Shown here: one piece after another, positions 17,164-26,018 of the stretch
Layout: every line of letters starts with the position of its first letter
How positions within the stretch are numbered: the stretch's first letter is position 1
NCBI RefSeq assembly: GCF_000599885.1
Contig: NZ_JFGT01000002.1
Span: 682,001-746,000, forward strand
Reading direction: 5' to 3'
Source of the DNA: Pantoea sp. IMH
Lineage (GTDB): Bacteria > Pseudomonadota > Gammaproteobacteria > Enterobacterales > Enterobacteriaceae
Length of the DNA: 64,000 nt
Translations under genes and position numbers: made by a program
Notes under the pieces: generated by a model
Told to the model about the DNA's origin: nothing
Seen by the model: the letters and a program-made list of their open reading frames with translations, nothing else
Databases searched by the model: none

Positions 17164-19158
17164 ATGAATCAAAGCGAAACGACACCTAAGGCTAAACGCA
17201 GCCATATTAATCCGCCGGTATTTTACACTTCTGCCGTTCTCATTTTCCTGCTGGTTGCCTTTGCGGCACTCTTTCCGGAGCAGGCTGACCGCAGGCTCAC
17301 CGCATTACAAGCCACGATTTTCACCAACGCCAGCTGGTTTTATATTCTCACTGTCGCGCTGATACTTTTGATGGTGGCTTATCTTGGCCTGTCGCGCTTT
17401 GGCGATATCAAGCTGGGGCCGGATCATGCCGAGCCGGATTTCAGTTATATCTCCTGGTTCGCCATGCTTTTTTCTGCCGGTATGGGGATCGGTCTGATGT
17501 TCTTTGGCGTGGCCGAACCGGTCATGCACTATATGTCGCCGCCAACCGGTACACCGGAAACCGTGCAGGCAGCCAAAGAAGCGCTTCGCATAACCTTTTT
17601 CCACTGGGGACTGCACGCCTGGGCGATTTACGCCATCGTTGCCCTGATTCTGGCCTTCTTTAGCTATCGCCATGGTCTGCCGCTGACGCTTCGTTCGGCG
17701 CTCTATCCGATCATCGGTAACCGCATCTATGGTCCGATGGGTCATGCGGTCGATATTTTTGCCATCATTGGTACCGTTTTGGGTGTGGCAACCTCGCTCG
17801 GTTATGGTGTGCTGCAGGTCAACGCTGGCCTGAACCACCTGTTTGGGCTGCCGGTTAACGAGACCATGCAGGTCATGCTGATTGTCATCATTACCGGGCT
17901 TGCCACGCTGTCGGTCGTATCGGGTCTGGATAAGGGCATTCGCTTGTTATCGGAGCTCAATCTGGGACTTGCCGTATTGCTGCTGGTGCTGGTCGGTGTG
18001 CTGGGTCCAACGGTGCTGCTGCTCAAATCCTTTGTGGAAAATACAGGCGGTTACCTCTCTGAGATTGTGACCAAGACGTTCAACCTCTACGCCTATGAAC
18101 CCAAGTCCAGCAGCTGGCTCGGCGGCTGGACGCTGTTCTACTGGGGCTGGTGGCTGGCCTGGTCTCCGTTTGTCGGCATGTTTATCGCTCGTGTATCACG
18201 TGGCCGCACCATCCGTGAATTTGTTACCGGCGTGCTGTTCGTCCCTACCGGCTTTACGCTGCTCTGGATGACCTTCTTTGGTAACAGCGCCATCTGGATG
18301 ATCATGATGGAGGGTGCCCGCGATCTCGCAAACACAGTCCAGTCCGATCAGACGCTTGCCCTGTTCAACTTCCTTGAGCATTTCCCGTTCAGCTCGGTGC
18401 TCTCCTTTATTGCGATGGCGATGGTCGTGGTCTTTTTTGTGACCTCAGCCGACTCCGGCGCACTGGTGGTGGATACCCTGGCTTCCGGCGGCAGCGACAA
18501 AACGCCGATCTGGCAGCGGATCTTCTGGGCCGGCATGATGGGCGTTGTCGCCATCACGCTGCTGCTGGCGGGCGGCATGAAGGCGCTGCAAACGGCGACC
18601 ATTGCCAGTGCGCTGCCTTTTGCCGTCATTCTGCTGTTATCCATGTATGGGCTGCTTAAAGCGCTGCGGGTTGATGCCTGGAAACGGGACAGTAAGCAAG
18701 TCGCTACCATTGCGCCAACGGCCGCCAGAAATCCTATTACGTGGCAGCGCAGATTACGGAATATCGCCTACTTCCCGAAACGTTCTCAGGTTAAGCGTTT
18801 CATTAATGAAGTGATCTCGCCGGCAATGAAAATGGTTGAAGCTGAACTGGCTAAACAGAATACCACTTCATTTACCGACGAGAGCAACGATGACCGCATC
18901 CATTTCGAAGTGGATCTGGGTAATGAACTGAACTTCGTTTATGAGGTGCGCCTGCGTCCTTATCTTCAGCCGACATTTGCCCTGGCGGGTATGGGCGGCA
19001 ATGATAAAGACGAGGAACAAACGTACTATCGTGCTGAGGTCTATCTGAAAGAAGGTGGCCAGGACTATGACGTGATGGGCTGGAACCAGGAACAGATCCT
19101 GCACGACATTCTCGATCAGTATGAAAAACACATGCACTTCCTGCACGTGGTTCGTTAA
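17164..19158 (+). CDS. betT: BCCT-family choline transporter BetT
   Basis: 664 aa, near the E. coli BetT length (677). Twelve membrane segments occupy residues ~20-510, followed by a ~150-residue cytoplasmic tail of the kind that gives BetT its osmotic response. The BCCT signature starts at W322 (WTLFYWGWWLAWSPFVG) and the glycine-rich SAGMGIGLMFFGVAEP is present. It takes up choline (or a related quaternary amine) as glycine betaine precursor with proton symport. Alone here, without betIBA; the oxidation enzymes may be elsewhere. Terminator at 19166. Confidence 0.9.
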   Translation: MNQSETTPKAKRSHINPPVFYTSAVLIFLLVAFAALFPEQADRRLTALQATIFTNASWFYILTVALILLMVAYLGLSRFGDIKLGPDHAEPDFSYISWFAMLFSAGMGIGLMFFGVAEPVMHYMSPPTGTPETVQAAKEALRITFFHWGLHAWAIYAIVALILAFFSYRHGLPLTLRSALYPIIGNRIYGPMGHAVDIFAIIGTVLGVATSLGYGVLQVNAGLNHLFGLPVNETMQVMLIVIITGLATLSVVSGLDKGIRLLSELNLGLAVLLLVLVGVLGPTVLLLKSFVENTGGYLSEIVTKTFNLYAYEPKSSSWLGGWTLFYWGWWLAWSPFVGMFIARVSRGRTIREFVTGVLFVPTGFTLLWMTFFGNSAIWMIMMEGARDLANTVQSDQTLALFNFLEHFPFSSVLSFIAMAMVVVFFVTSADSGALVVDTLASGGSDKTPIWQRIFWAGMMGVVAITLLLAGGMKALQTATIASALPFAVILLLSMYGLLKALRVDAWKRDSKQVATIAPTAARNPITWQRRLRNIAYFPKRSQVKRFINEVISPAMKMVEAELAKQNTTSFTDESNDDRIHFEVDLGNELNFVYEVRLRPYLQPTFALAGMGGNDKDEEQTYYRAEVYLKEGGQDYDVMGWNQEQILHDILDQYEKHMHFLHVVR

Positions 19159-19165
19159 AAACGAC

Positions 19166-19196
19166 AAGCCCGTCTGCTCAGCAGGCGGGTTTTTTT
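19166..19196 (+). terminator. betT terminator
   Basis: GCCCGTCTGC pairs with GCAGGCGGGT around a 3-nt loop (one G-T pair), followed by seven Ts, right after the betT stop. Confidence 0.85.
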
Positions 19197-19407
19197 ATCG
19201 CACGCCTTTTCCCCGATCTCCTTCAGACCTCCCCTTCCATCCATAAGTTAACCTTATTAGTGCAAAGACTCAGGTTCTGGCCTGCGTCATTCATAATGTC
19301 GATTTTTTCAGCCGCTTTGTATAACGCTACCGGAGCAAACGATTACCTCACGATAAAACGGCCATATTTCACCTTTTACCCTAAAGTTCCGTTCCCGATG
19401 GCATATA

Positions 19408-19475
19408 TGTGAAGCAGATCACAATTCATTTAAACTGAAATGAAACAGAGTTTGACAAGTGTGAGCAATCTCTAT
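19408..19475 (+). promoter_or_regulatory. Two CRP-like sites upstream of tsx
   Basis: Site 1 at 19408-19423 is a perfect TGTGA-6 nt-TCACA. Site 2 at 19460-19475 has TGTGA but a weaker right half (TCTAT). Their centres are 52 bp apart, close to the spacing of the two CRP sites that flank CytR in the E. coli tsx P2 promoter. By analogy, cAMP-CRP activation with CytR repression between them is likely. The -10 could not be identified with confidence. Confidence 0.6.
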
Positions 19476-19626
19476 TTCCTTAAGCCCGGATCGCGGCACA
19501 CTGCTGCAGCATTCAAGGCGGGTGTTTTCGGCTGTGCGAGCGGCCCCCCCATTCCTTTCCTGTTGACGACTTAACCAGACCATCGCAGTGGCTGCTGAAA
19601 ATGGTCCTTAAGCATGTGGTAATAGA

Positions 19627-20493
19627 ATGAAATATAAAATTCTGATGGCTGGCGCACTTGCGGCGCTCTCTTATAGTGCTTCATCAACAGCGGCCAGCGA
19701 AGGCCCGGAATATGCCTCCGACTGGTGGCATCAGAGCGTCAACGTCGTGGGCAGCTACCACACGCGCTTTGGACCGCAGTTCAATAACGACGTCTATCTC
19801 GAATATGAAGCCTTCGCGAAAAAAGATTGGTTCGACTTCTACGGCTATCTGGATCTGCCTAATTTCTTTGGCGTGGGTAACTCCAATGCCAACGGCATTT
19901 TCGATCACGGTACGCCATTGTTTCTGGAGATTGAGCCGCGTTTCTCCATCGATAAGCTCACCAATACCGACCTGAGCTTTGGCCCGTTCAAAGAGTGGTA
20001 TTTCGCCAATAACTATATCTACGATATGGGCCGCAACAGCGACAACCGCCAGAATACCTGGTATATGGGTCTGGGAACGGATATCGATACCCATTCTGAC
20101 ATCGGCCTGTCGCTGAACGTCTATGCCAAATATCAGTGGGAAAACTACGGCGCAGCGAACGAAAACAGCTGGGATGGCTATCGCTTTAAGGTGAAATACT
20201 TTGTGCCTATCACGACGCTCTGGGGCGGAAATCTCGGTTATGTTGGTTTTACCAACTTTGACTGGGGCTCCGATCTGCGCGACAAAGGCGGCTCATCACG
20301 CAGCAGCAATTCCATCGCCTCCAGCCATATCCTCTCGCTGGGATACGATCACTGGCACTACTCGATTGTCGCCCGTTACTTCCATAACGGCGGTCAGTGG
20401 GCTGATGGCAGGGAGCTGAACTTCGGCAGTGGTCCGTTTGAAGTGAAATCCACCGGCTGGGGCTATTACCTGGTGGCTGGCTACAACTTCTGA
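19627..20493 (+). CDS. tsx: Nucleoside-specific outer-membrane channel Tsx
   Basis: 288 aa (E. coli 294). A signal peptide of ~22 residues ends STAA. The mature protein is a 12-strand barrel, with conserved blocks [37 protein letters not shown] and a terminal aromatic F as expected for BAM-dependent insertion. It passes nucleosides and deoxynucleosides at low concentration; in other species also a phage/colicin receptor. A loop before residue 235 (GGSSRSSNS) is shorter than in E. coli. Confidence 0.95.
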   Translation: MKYKILMAGALAALSYSASSTAASEGPEYASDWWHQSVNVVGSYHTRFGPQFNNDVYLEYEAFAKKDWFDFYGYLDLPNFFGVGNSNANGIFDHGTPLFLEIEPRFSIDKLTNTDLSFGPFKEWYFANNYIYDMGRNSDNRQNTWYMGLGTDIDTHSDIGLSLNVYAKYQWENYGAANENSWDGYRFKVKYFVPITTLWGGNLGYVGFTNFDWGSDLRDKGGSSRSSNSIASSHILSLGYDHWHYSIVARYFHNGGQWADGRELNFGSGPFEVKSTGWGYYLVAGYNF

Positions 20494-20510
20494 TGCGTTA
20501 AATCGCTCTC

Positions 20511-20547
20511 AACGCCAGCGCATTCCTCAACGCTGGCGTTGCTGTTT
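20511..20547 (+). terminator. tsx terminator
   Basis: Perfect 10-bp inverted repeat AACGCCAGCG / CGCTGGCGTT (20511-20520, 20531-20540), followed by a modest T-rich tail, 18 nt past the tsx stop. Confidence 0.6.
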
Positions 20548-20625
20548 CCGGCCTTATGCCGTGCCATTTGATCCCGTCAGACGTATACTTCCTCAGGCAA
20601 TATTGCCTCTGCAAAAGGATTTTAT

Positions 20626-21192
20626 ATGTCTGCCATGCCCGCCGCGAATGGCGTGAAGCTCCGTCCTCTGGAGCGGGAAGATCTCCATTTCGTCCACCAG
20701 CTCGATAACAACGCCAGCGTAATGCGCTACTGGTTCGAAGAACCCTATGAGGCTTTTGTTGAGCTTTCCGATCTCTACGACAAGCATATCCATGACCAGA
20801 GCGAACGCCGTTTCGTTGTCGAGCATGAAGGCGATAAAGCAGGGCTGGTAGAGCTGGTTGAGATTAACCACATTCACCGCCGTGCCGAATTCCAGATCAT
20901 TATCGACCCCACCCATCAGGGGAAAGGACTGGCCAGTAAAGCCGCCAGGCTGGCGATGGAGTATGGCTTCTCAGTGCTGAATCTCTATAAGCTCTATTTG
21001 ATCGTCGATAAAGAAAATGAGAAAGCGATCCATATCTATACCAAGCTCGGATTTGAGATTGAGGGCGAACTGATCCACGAATTCTTTATTAATGGCGAGT
21101 ACCGCAATACCATCCGCATGTGCATCTTCCAGCATCAGTATCTGGAGAAAAACAAGCCGGCACACAATATGGTGCAGCCTACCGCACAGTAA
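20626..21192 (+). CDS. speG: Spermidine N1-acetyltransferase SpeG
   Basis: 188 aa GNAT enzyme that acetylates spermidine (and spermine) with acetyl-CoA, limiting polyamine toxicity. Nearly the E. coli sequence: [25 protein letters not shown], the acetyl-CoA loop QGKGLAS, and [18 protein letters not shown]. Dodecameric and allosteric in relatives. Monocistronic; GGAT-type ribosome site before the ATG. Confidence 0.95.
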   Translation: MSAMPAANGVKLRPLEREDLHFVHQLDNNASVMRYWFEEPYEAFVELSDLYDKHIHDQSERRFVVEHEGDKAGLVELVEINHIHRRAEFQIIIDPTHQGKGLASKAARLAMEYGFSVLNLYKLYLIVDKENEKAIHIYTKLGFEIEGELIHEFFINGEYRNTIRMCIFQHQYLEKNKPAHNMVQPTAQ

Positions 21193-21221
21193 AAAAAGGC
21201 TTCCGCTAAGGGAAGCCCCTT
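21191..21221 (-). terminator. Terminator of the lipoprotein gene
   Basis: Read on the minus strand: GGCTTCC, 6-nt loop, GGAAGCC, then a T run. It ends at the speG stop and serves the convergent minus-strand gene; on the plus strand it has no T-tract. Confidence 0.7.
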
Positions 21222-21234
21222 CGCCTCACGCAGC

Positions 21235-21657
21235 CTAGCCGCCGCGGGCGCCAACCAGATTCATCTGGGTATAGATTCTGGCCGGTTTGATTTTATACAT
21301 GCCGCCGTTAAAGGGATCGACAATCAGCCAGCCTGGGATCCCGCCGAGGGGAATATTCCCCAGGATATACCAGAGATTGGGGCTGAGCTCGAGCGGGATG
21401 GTTTGCGGCACGTAACCGGCACGCTCAAGCTGTAACGTATATTTCTTCTTACCGAAGTAGGAGCCGTCAGATTTCAGCAATGATACGGTCTGCGGCGTCA
21501 CGCCTTCCGCGACCGCCCTGCCCGTTTCATCCTGCACCACAAACCGTACGCCCTGAGGCCAGGTCTGTATCGGCACTTCCTGCGTTTTTTCGCCCACAAT
21601 AGTGGCGCAACCGCTCAGAAACCACGCTGAAGCCAGCGCCAGTAACAGCCTTTTCAT
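21235..21657 (-). CDS. Putative lipoprotein with PEGA-like domain
   Basis: 140 aa. Signal peptide with lipobox LSGC (C17), so probably lipid-anchored; residue +2 is A, suggesting outer membrane. The body resembles PEGA-type beta domains (VPIQTWPQGVRFVVQDETG..., then LERAGYVPQTIPLEL). The C-terminus has a hydrophobic GNIPLGGIPGWLIVDPFNGGMY stretch (shown across two halves of one motif) common to small enterobacterial lipoproteins. Function unknown. Single gene with its own terminator. Confidence 0.75.
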   Translation of the reverse strand: MKRLLLALASAWFLSGCATIVGEKTQEVPIQTWPQGVRFVVQDETGRAVAEGVTPQTVSLLKSDGSYFGKKKYTLQLERAGYVPQTIPLELSPNLWYILGNIPLGGIPGWLIVDPFNGGMYKIKPARIYTQMNLVGARGG

Positions 21658-21765
21658 AATTAATCCTGCATTAACGATTCTTCAGAATAGTCTAAGCGCA
21701 GAGCGGCCGCTTTTCATTATCTTCGCCCGATAAGTTCGGGCGTTATAACGCAAATTATCAGCATG

Positions 21766-22701
21766 TTATTGGCTCTGGATGCGCCGGGCGATGGCGTTGA
21801 TATCCGCGGGTGTGGTACGGCAGCAGCCGCCTATCAGCCTCGCCCCGCTGGCCTGCCACTCAGCCAGGTTGTCGCTTAACGTACAGTGGGCGCCTTTGCT
21901 GTGCCAGGTTTTGCTTTCAGCGTCATACTGCTCGCCAGAGTTAGGATAGACCACCAGCGGTTTGGCGGTCAGTGCGCAGAGCGTTTTCAGCGCCGCAGTA
22001 ACCTGGTCAAGCGCAATGCAGTTGATTCCCAGCGCTACGGCTTGTGGAACGCTGTCCAGCAGGGCTACCACTTCAGAAAGCGGCGTGCCATCGCTAAGAT
22101 GTTGCTGATCGCGCAGCGTAAAGGAGAACCAGGCAGGCATCTGGGGAAATTCCTGTAGCAGCGCCACCAGCGCCTGAGTCTCGGCGAAGGAAGGCAGGGT
22201 TTCACAGGCAAGAATATCTGCTCCGGCTTCCACCAAAGCGCGTATCCTTGGACGGTGAAACGCCATCATCTCCTGCTCCGGCAGCGCATAATCGCCGCGG
22301 TATTCTGAACCGTCAGCCAGAAAAGCGCCATAAGGGCCGACCGACCCCGCAATCAGCAGCGGGCCGCTTTGCGGATGGCGCGCAAGATAATCACTCCTCG
22401 CCCGCGCCGCCAGCGTGACGCTTCTGGCAATCAGCGCCAGGGCTTCCGGCTCCGTCAGTCCGCGTTTCGCAAAACCCTGAGGCGTTGCCTGATAGCTGGC
22501 CGTGATAGCAACCTGTGCCCCTGCGCTGAAATAATCGTAATGAACCTGATAAATCAGCTCCGGGTTTTCGATCAGCACTTTCGCGGACCAGAGCGCATCG
22601 GTCAGATCGCAGCCGCGGGCTTCCAGTTCGGTCGCCATCGCACCATCCAGGACCAGACCAGCCGCGACCAGGCGCTCAACGGGTAGTTTATTCAGTGACA
22701 T
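21766..22701 (-). CDS. mmuM: Homocysteine S-methyltransferase MmuM
   Basis: 311 aa zinc enzyme using S-methylmethionine (or SAM) to methylate homocysteine, making two methionines. [12 protein letters not shown] near the N-terminus and GINC...GGCCRTTP (zinc cysteines, the pair near residues 293-294) are diagnostic. It overlaps the permease gene mmuP by 14 bp, so the two form an operon for methylmethionine salvage, a plant-derived compound, fitting a plant-associated host. Confidence 0.94.
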   Translation of the reverse strand: MSLNKLPVERLVAAGLVLDGAMATELEARGCDLTDALWSAKVLIENPELIYQVHYDYFSAGAQVAITASYQATPQGFAKRGLTEPEALALIARSVTLAARARSDYLARHPQSGPLLIAGSVGPYGAFLADGSEYRGDYALPEQEMMAFHRPRIRALVEAGADILACETLPSFAETQALVALLQEFPQMPAWFSFTLRDQQHLSDGTPLSEVVALLDSVPQAVALGINCIALDQVTAALKTLCALTAKPLVVYPNSGEQYDAESKTWHSKGAHCTLSDNLAEWQASGARLIGGCCRTTPADINAIARRIQSQ

Positions 22702-24106
22702 GCAGCGTCTCCTTTGCCTGCTCGCGTTTTTTCAGCAGCTGGGTGAAATAGTAAGCCCCGTAGCAGAGCGCCACAAAAGGCAGGCCGCAGTATAGCGCAA
22801 TGCGCTGCGCCGGATCGAACGCCAGGCCTACGCAGGCCAGCAGGCAGAGCACAAACCCGAGAATGGGCGTCAGCGGATAGAGCGGCGCACGGTAGCTTAG
22901 CGCAGAAAGGGGTTTTCCCTCACGTAAGTGGGCGCGGCGGAAGAAATAGTGCGAGGCGCAGATGCTCAGCCAGACCGCCACCACCGCAAAGCCTGAAATC
23001 GCCGAGAGCGCCACGAAGACGGTGTCGGGAGCGATCACGCTGGAAAAGAGCGCCAGCAGGCCGCCCAGCATACTGGCGGAAATCGCGATCAGCGGGATGC
23101 CACGGCGCGTGAGACGTGCAAAGCAACGCGGCAGGGTTTGCTGATTGGAGAGCGACCAGAGCATGCGCCCCGAGGCGTAAAGCCCGGAATTGGCGGCAGA
23201 AAGTATCGCGGTCAGGATCACAAAGTTAAAGATATCTGCCGCGTAAGGGATCCCTATCTTCTCGAATACCAGCACAAAGGGGCTTTTTACGATACCGGCC
23301 TGATCCATCGGGATCAGCGCGGCCAGGATCAATACGGTGCCGATAAAGAAAACGATCAGACGGGCGACGGTTGTGCGGATCGCCAGCGGCAACACTTTAT
23401 GCGGGTTTTCCGTTTCTCCGGCGGCGATGCCAATAAGCTCCGTACCGGAGAAGGCGAAGTTCACCGCCACCATCGTCATCAGAATGGGTAATCCGCCGTG
23501 CGGCAGCCAGCCAGAGGCGGTCAGGTTCTGGAAAAAGGGTGCGCTGCTGCCATCCTTCAGCGGAATAAAGCCGAACATCGCTCCCGCCCCGAGAATGATA
23601 AAGGCAAGGATCGTGACCACTTTAATCACCGAGAACCAGAATTCTCCTTCGGCAAAAAAGCGCGACGACACCACGTTGAGAAAAAAGATCAGCAGGCAAA
23701 ACAGCAGGCACCAGAGCCAGACCGGCGATGCCGGAAACCAGTACTGCATACAAAATCCGGCGGCGGTCAGACTGGAGCCGAGCGCCACGGTCCAGGTCAG
23801 CCAGTAAAGCCAGGCGACGGTATAGCCGGTCGCCGGACTGAGGTAGCGGGCAGCGTAAATATGGAAAGCGCCCGTTTCCGGCATCGCCACCGAGAGTTCG
23901 CCCAGGCTGAGCATTACCAGATAGACCACCAGCGCACCGATAATGTAGGCCAGTAAGGTGCCTGCCGCGCCGGTCGTAGAAATAATATATCCCGTATTAA
24001 AAAACAGGCCGGTGCCTATCACGCCGCCAAGCGAAAGCATAATCAGATGGCGGGGTTTCATGCTGCGCTTAAATTGCTGGGGGTTGTCCTGTTCGGGTTG
24101 TTGCAT
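22688..24106 (-). CDS. mmuP: S-methylmethionine permease MmuP
   Basis: 472 aa from ATG 24106 (an in-frame TTG two codons earlier is possible). APC-family amino-acid permease with 12 membrane segments. The family motif [17 protein letters not shown] is near residue 20 and [16 protein letters not shown] is in segment 6. Assignment as MmuP rather than another APC permease rests on overlap with mmuM and on the MetJ operator upstream. Confidence 0.9.
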   Translation of the reverse strand: MQQPEQDNPQQFKRSMKPRHLIMLSLGGVIGTGLFFNTGYIISTTGAAGTLLAYIIGALVVYLVMLSLGELSVAMPETGAFHIYAARYLSPATGYTVAWLYWLTWTVALGSSLTAAGFCMQYWFPASPVWLWCLLFCLLIFFLNVVSSRFFAEGEFWFSVIKVVTILAFIILGAGAMFGFIPLKDGSSAPFFQNLTASGWLPHGGLPILMTMVAVNFAFSGTELIGIAAGETENPHKVLPLAIRTTVARLIVFFIGTVLILAALIPMDQAGIVKSPFVLVFEKIGIPYAADIFNFVILTAILSAANSGLYASGRMLWSLSNQQTLPRCFARLTRRGIPLIAISASMLGGLLALFSSVIAPDTVFVALSAISGFAVVAVWLSICASHYFFRRAHLREGKPLSALSYRAPLYPLTPILGFVLCLLACVGLAFDPAQRIALYCGLPFVALCYGAYYFTQLLKKREQAKETLHVTE

Positions 24107-24115
24107 TATCAATCC

Positions 24116-24179
24116 ATCCGTATAGACGTCTAAACTTCCACATGGACAGCGTTATACTGGCTCTGACGGATGATTGCAA
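24116..24179 (-). promoter_or_regulatory. mmuP promoter with MetJ operator
   Basis: On the minus strand, -35 TTGCAA (24179-24174), 17-bp spacer and -10 TATAAC (24156-24151) make a good sigma-70 promoter. Downstream, a perfect met box AGACGTCT (24124-24131) is flanked by partial 8-bp boxes on both sides (about 5/8 each). MetJ with SAM should repress mmuPM here, as in the E. coli met regulon. Confidence 0.75.
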
Positions 24180-24273
24180 CGAGACTTTTTAGGGGACAAG
24201 GCGTGGGAAAGCGTGGTACTGCCAGCGCGTTCAGCGGCACCCGGCGGGCACACGCTGAAATACGCCAGGAAAA

Positions 24274-24609
24274 TCAGCCAAACAGCTGGTCAATGTAGCG
24301 TTCCAGGGCTGCCCGGGAGCTGAATCCGTGCGGTATACCATAGTGATCCGGCGCATCGCCATTCAGGCGAACCGGAAAATGCACATAGTGCTCGCACATT
24401 TTGATCTCAGCGGCCGCATTGGCCAGCGGGTGGCTTTTCTCTTTTAACATCGGATGAATGACCAGCGCAGTGCGCCCCAGTCGCGCCTCACGATTGACAT
24501 AGACATAGTCTCCACCACGCCGGTAGCCGTAGGATTTTGGCGTGACCGCATCCATTTCAAATCCCGCTTTTTCCAGAACGCGGGCAACCTCATCAGGGCG
24601 TAAATACAT
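24274..24609 (-). CDS. ygaC: DUF2002 family protein YgaC
   Basis: 111 aa, soluble. [34 protein letters not shown] and [17 protein letters not shown] match E. coli YgaC (114 aa), a small conserved protein of unknown function, reported as Fur-controlled in E. coli. It is divergent from ygaM, the same arrangement as in E. coli. Confidence 0.9.
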   Translation of the reverse strand: MYLRPDEVARVLEKAGFEMDAVTPKSYGYRRGGDYVYVNREARLGRTALVIHPMLKEKSHPLANAAAEIKMCEHYVHFPVRLNGDAPDHYGIPHGFSSRAALERYIDQLFG

Positions 24610-24770
24610 GCATAATCCTCTGAAACTGACAAACCCCGCAACCTTACAACAGCGGGCCGCCGCAGCGCTTTCGGAATAATCCAGAAAGGCGGCGCCTGGC
24701 GCATCCGCAGGCTTAAAGCCGCTGAATGGTCTACAGTTAATAACAGGTTTTATTCACAAGGGAGAGCACA

Positions 24771-25097
24771 ATGTTTAACCGGACGACGAAAAACGATGAC
24801 GTTGACATCCATCAGGACGTCAGCCAGCTGGCCGATACCCTTGACGATCTGCTGAAGTCCTACGGCAGTAAATCAAAAGATGATTTAGAGAATGCCCGCT
24901 CACGCGCAGAGGCGATGCTGAAAGAAACCCGCGCCAAAATGCATGGCCGTAACCGGGTTTCCCAGGCCGCAAAAGATGCCGGCGATCAGGTTGACAGCTA
25001 CGTCCGTCACAATCCCTGGCATGGCGTAGGTATCGGTGCGGCAATCGGTGTCTTTATCGGCGCCCTGATTGCGACCGGGACGAAAAGCCGCTACTAA
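24771..25097 (+). CDS. ygaM: DUF883 family membrane-anchored ribosome-associated protein YgaM
   Basis: 108 aa. The N-terminal ~75 residues are a charged helix; one C-terminal membrane segment (about 85-103, GVGIGAAIGVFIGALIA) ends the protein, the layout of the ElaB/YqjD/YgaM family, C-tail-anchored and ribosome-associated in stationary phase. A GGGAGA ribosome site precedes the ATG. Terminator at 25116. Confidence 0.9.
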   Translation: MFNRTTKNDDVDIHQDVSQLADTLDDLLKSYGSKSKDDLENARSRAEAMLKETRAKMHGRNRVSQAAKDAGDQVDSYVRHNPWHGVGIGAAIGVFIGALIATGTKSRY

Positions 25098-25115
25098 TTC
25101 TGACGCATTCCTCGT

Positions 25116-25147
25116 AATCCCCGCAGAAATCCTGTGGGGATTTTTTT
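25116..25147 (+). terminator. ygaM terminator
   Basis: AATCCCCGCAG pairs with CTGTGGGGATT (one G-T pair) and is followed by seven Ts. Confidence 0.85.
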
Positions 25148-25212
25148 ATCTTTCGCCTCATCCCCTGCGTAACAAGGCCTCCGCGCCAGACATCCCATCG
25201 CCCGCAGAATAT

Positions 25213-25256
25213 CTACATATTGTATGGTTGAATTAAATAACCACCACATCTAGTAT
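25213..25256 (+). promoter_or_regulatory. nrdHIEF promoter with paired NrdR-like boxes
   Basis: Two similar 13-mers, CTACATATTGTAT (25213-25225) and CCACATCTAGTAT (25244-25256), agree at 10 of 13 positions and are exactly 31 bp apart, the three-turn spacing of NrdR box pairs. They bracket -35 TTGAAT (25228-25233), a 17-bp spacer and -10 TAGTAT (25251-25256), so the second box covers the -10. NrdR-dATP repression of class Ib ribonucleotide reductase is the natural reading. The transcript leader would be ~100 nt. Confidence 0.6.
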
Positions 25257-25363
25257 TAGCAAATCAGCTTCATCCTGAATCAGACGCGATACAAAGACAC
25301 CTCACAGGTTCGCGGCATCGGCCTGACTGCGACAAAAACCGATCATAAAGGTAAATACGAATC

Positions 25364-25606
25364 ATGCGCATTATTATTTACACTAAGAACCACTGTGTCC
25401 AGTGCAATGCAACAAAGAACGCCATGGATAAACAGGGCATCGCCTATCAGTTAATCAACCTGGATCAGCAACCGGAAGCGGTCGAAGCGCTGAAGTCTCT
25501 GGGCTACCGGCAGGTGCCGGTCGTCATGGCCGATCGCGAGCACTGGAGCGGCTTTCGCCCGGACAAAATAGCCGCCCTGAGCCGGGCGGCGGCAATGCAG
25601 GCCTGA
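25364..25606 (+). CDS. nrdH: Glutaredoxin-like protein NrdH
   Basis: 80 aa redoxin, electron donor to NrdEF. Redox motif CVQC at 11-14 and the GYRQVPVV and WSGFRPDKI segments are as in E. coli NrdH. It is reduced by thioredoxin reductase rather than glutathione. First gene of nrdHIEF. Confidence 0.95.
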   Translation: MRIIIYTKNHCVQCNATKNAMDKQGIAYQLINLDQQPEAVEALKSLGYRQVPVVMADREHWSGFRPDKIAALSRAAAMQA

Positions 25607-25610
25607 CGTT

Positions 25611-26018
25611 ATGACGCTGGTCTATTTCTCAAGCCAGTCAGAGAACACGCATCGCTTTGTGCTGCGTACCGGCCTGCCCGCCTGGCGGATCCCGCTGGCG
25701 CCAGAGGCACAGTTACGGGTAAGCGAGCCTTATATCCTGGTCGTTCCCAGCTACGGCGGCGGTACCCATCGCGGCGCGGTTCCCCGTCAGGTGATCCAGT
25801 TTCTGAATGATGCAGGGAACCGCCAGCTTATCCGCGGCGTGATCGCCGCAGGTAACCGTAATTTCGGTGAAGCGTATTGCCTGGCGGGCAGCATTATCGC
25901 GCAAAAATGCGCCGTGCCCTGCCTCTACCGGTTTGAACTGCTGGGCACGGCTGAAGACGTTAAAAATGTAACTCAGGGAGTAACTGAATTTTGGCAGCGA
26001 CAGAAAGTACAAGCATAA
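25611..26018 (+). CDS. nrdI: Flavodoxin-like protein NrdI
   Basis: 135 aa FMN protein (E. coli 136) that supplies oxidant to assemble the dimanganese-tyrosyl cofactor of NrdF. The phosphate-binding loop [10 protein letters not shown] at the N-terminus and [31 protein letters not shown] fit the family. Starts 4 bp after nrdH; its end overlaps nrdE by 28 bp. Confidence 0.94.
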   Translation: MTLVYFSSQSENTHRFVLRTGLPAWRIPLAPEAQLRVSEPYILVVPSYGGGTHRGAVPRQVIQFLNDAGNRQLIRGVIAAGNRNFGEAYCLAGSIIAQKCAVPCLYRFELLGTAEDVKNVTQGVTEFWQRQKVQA

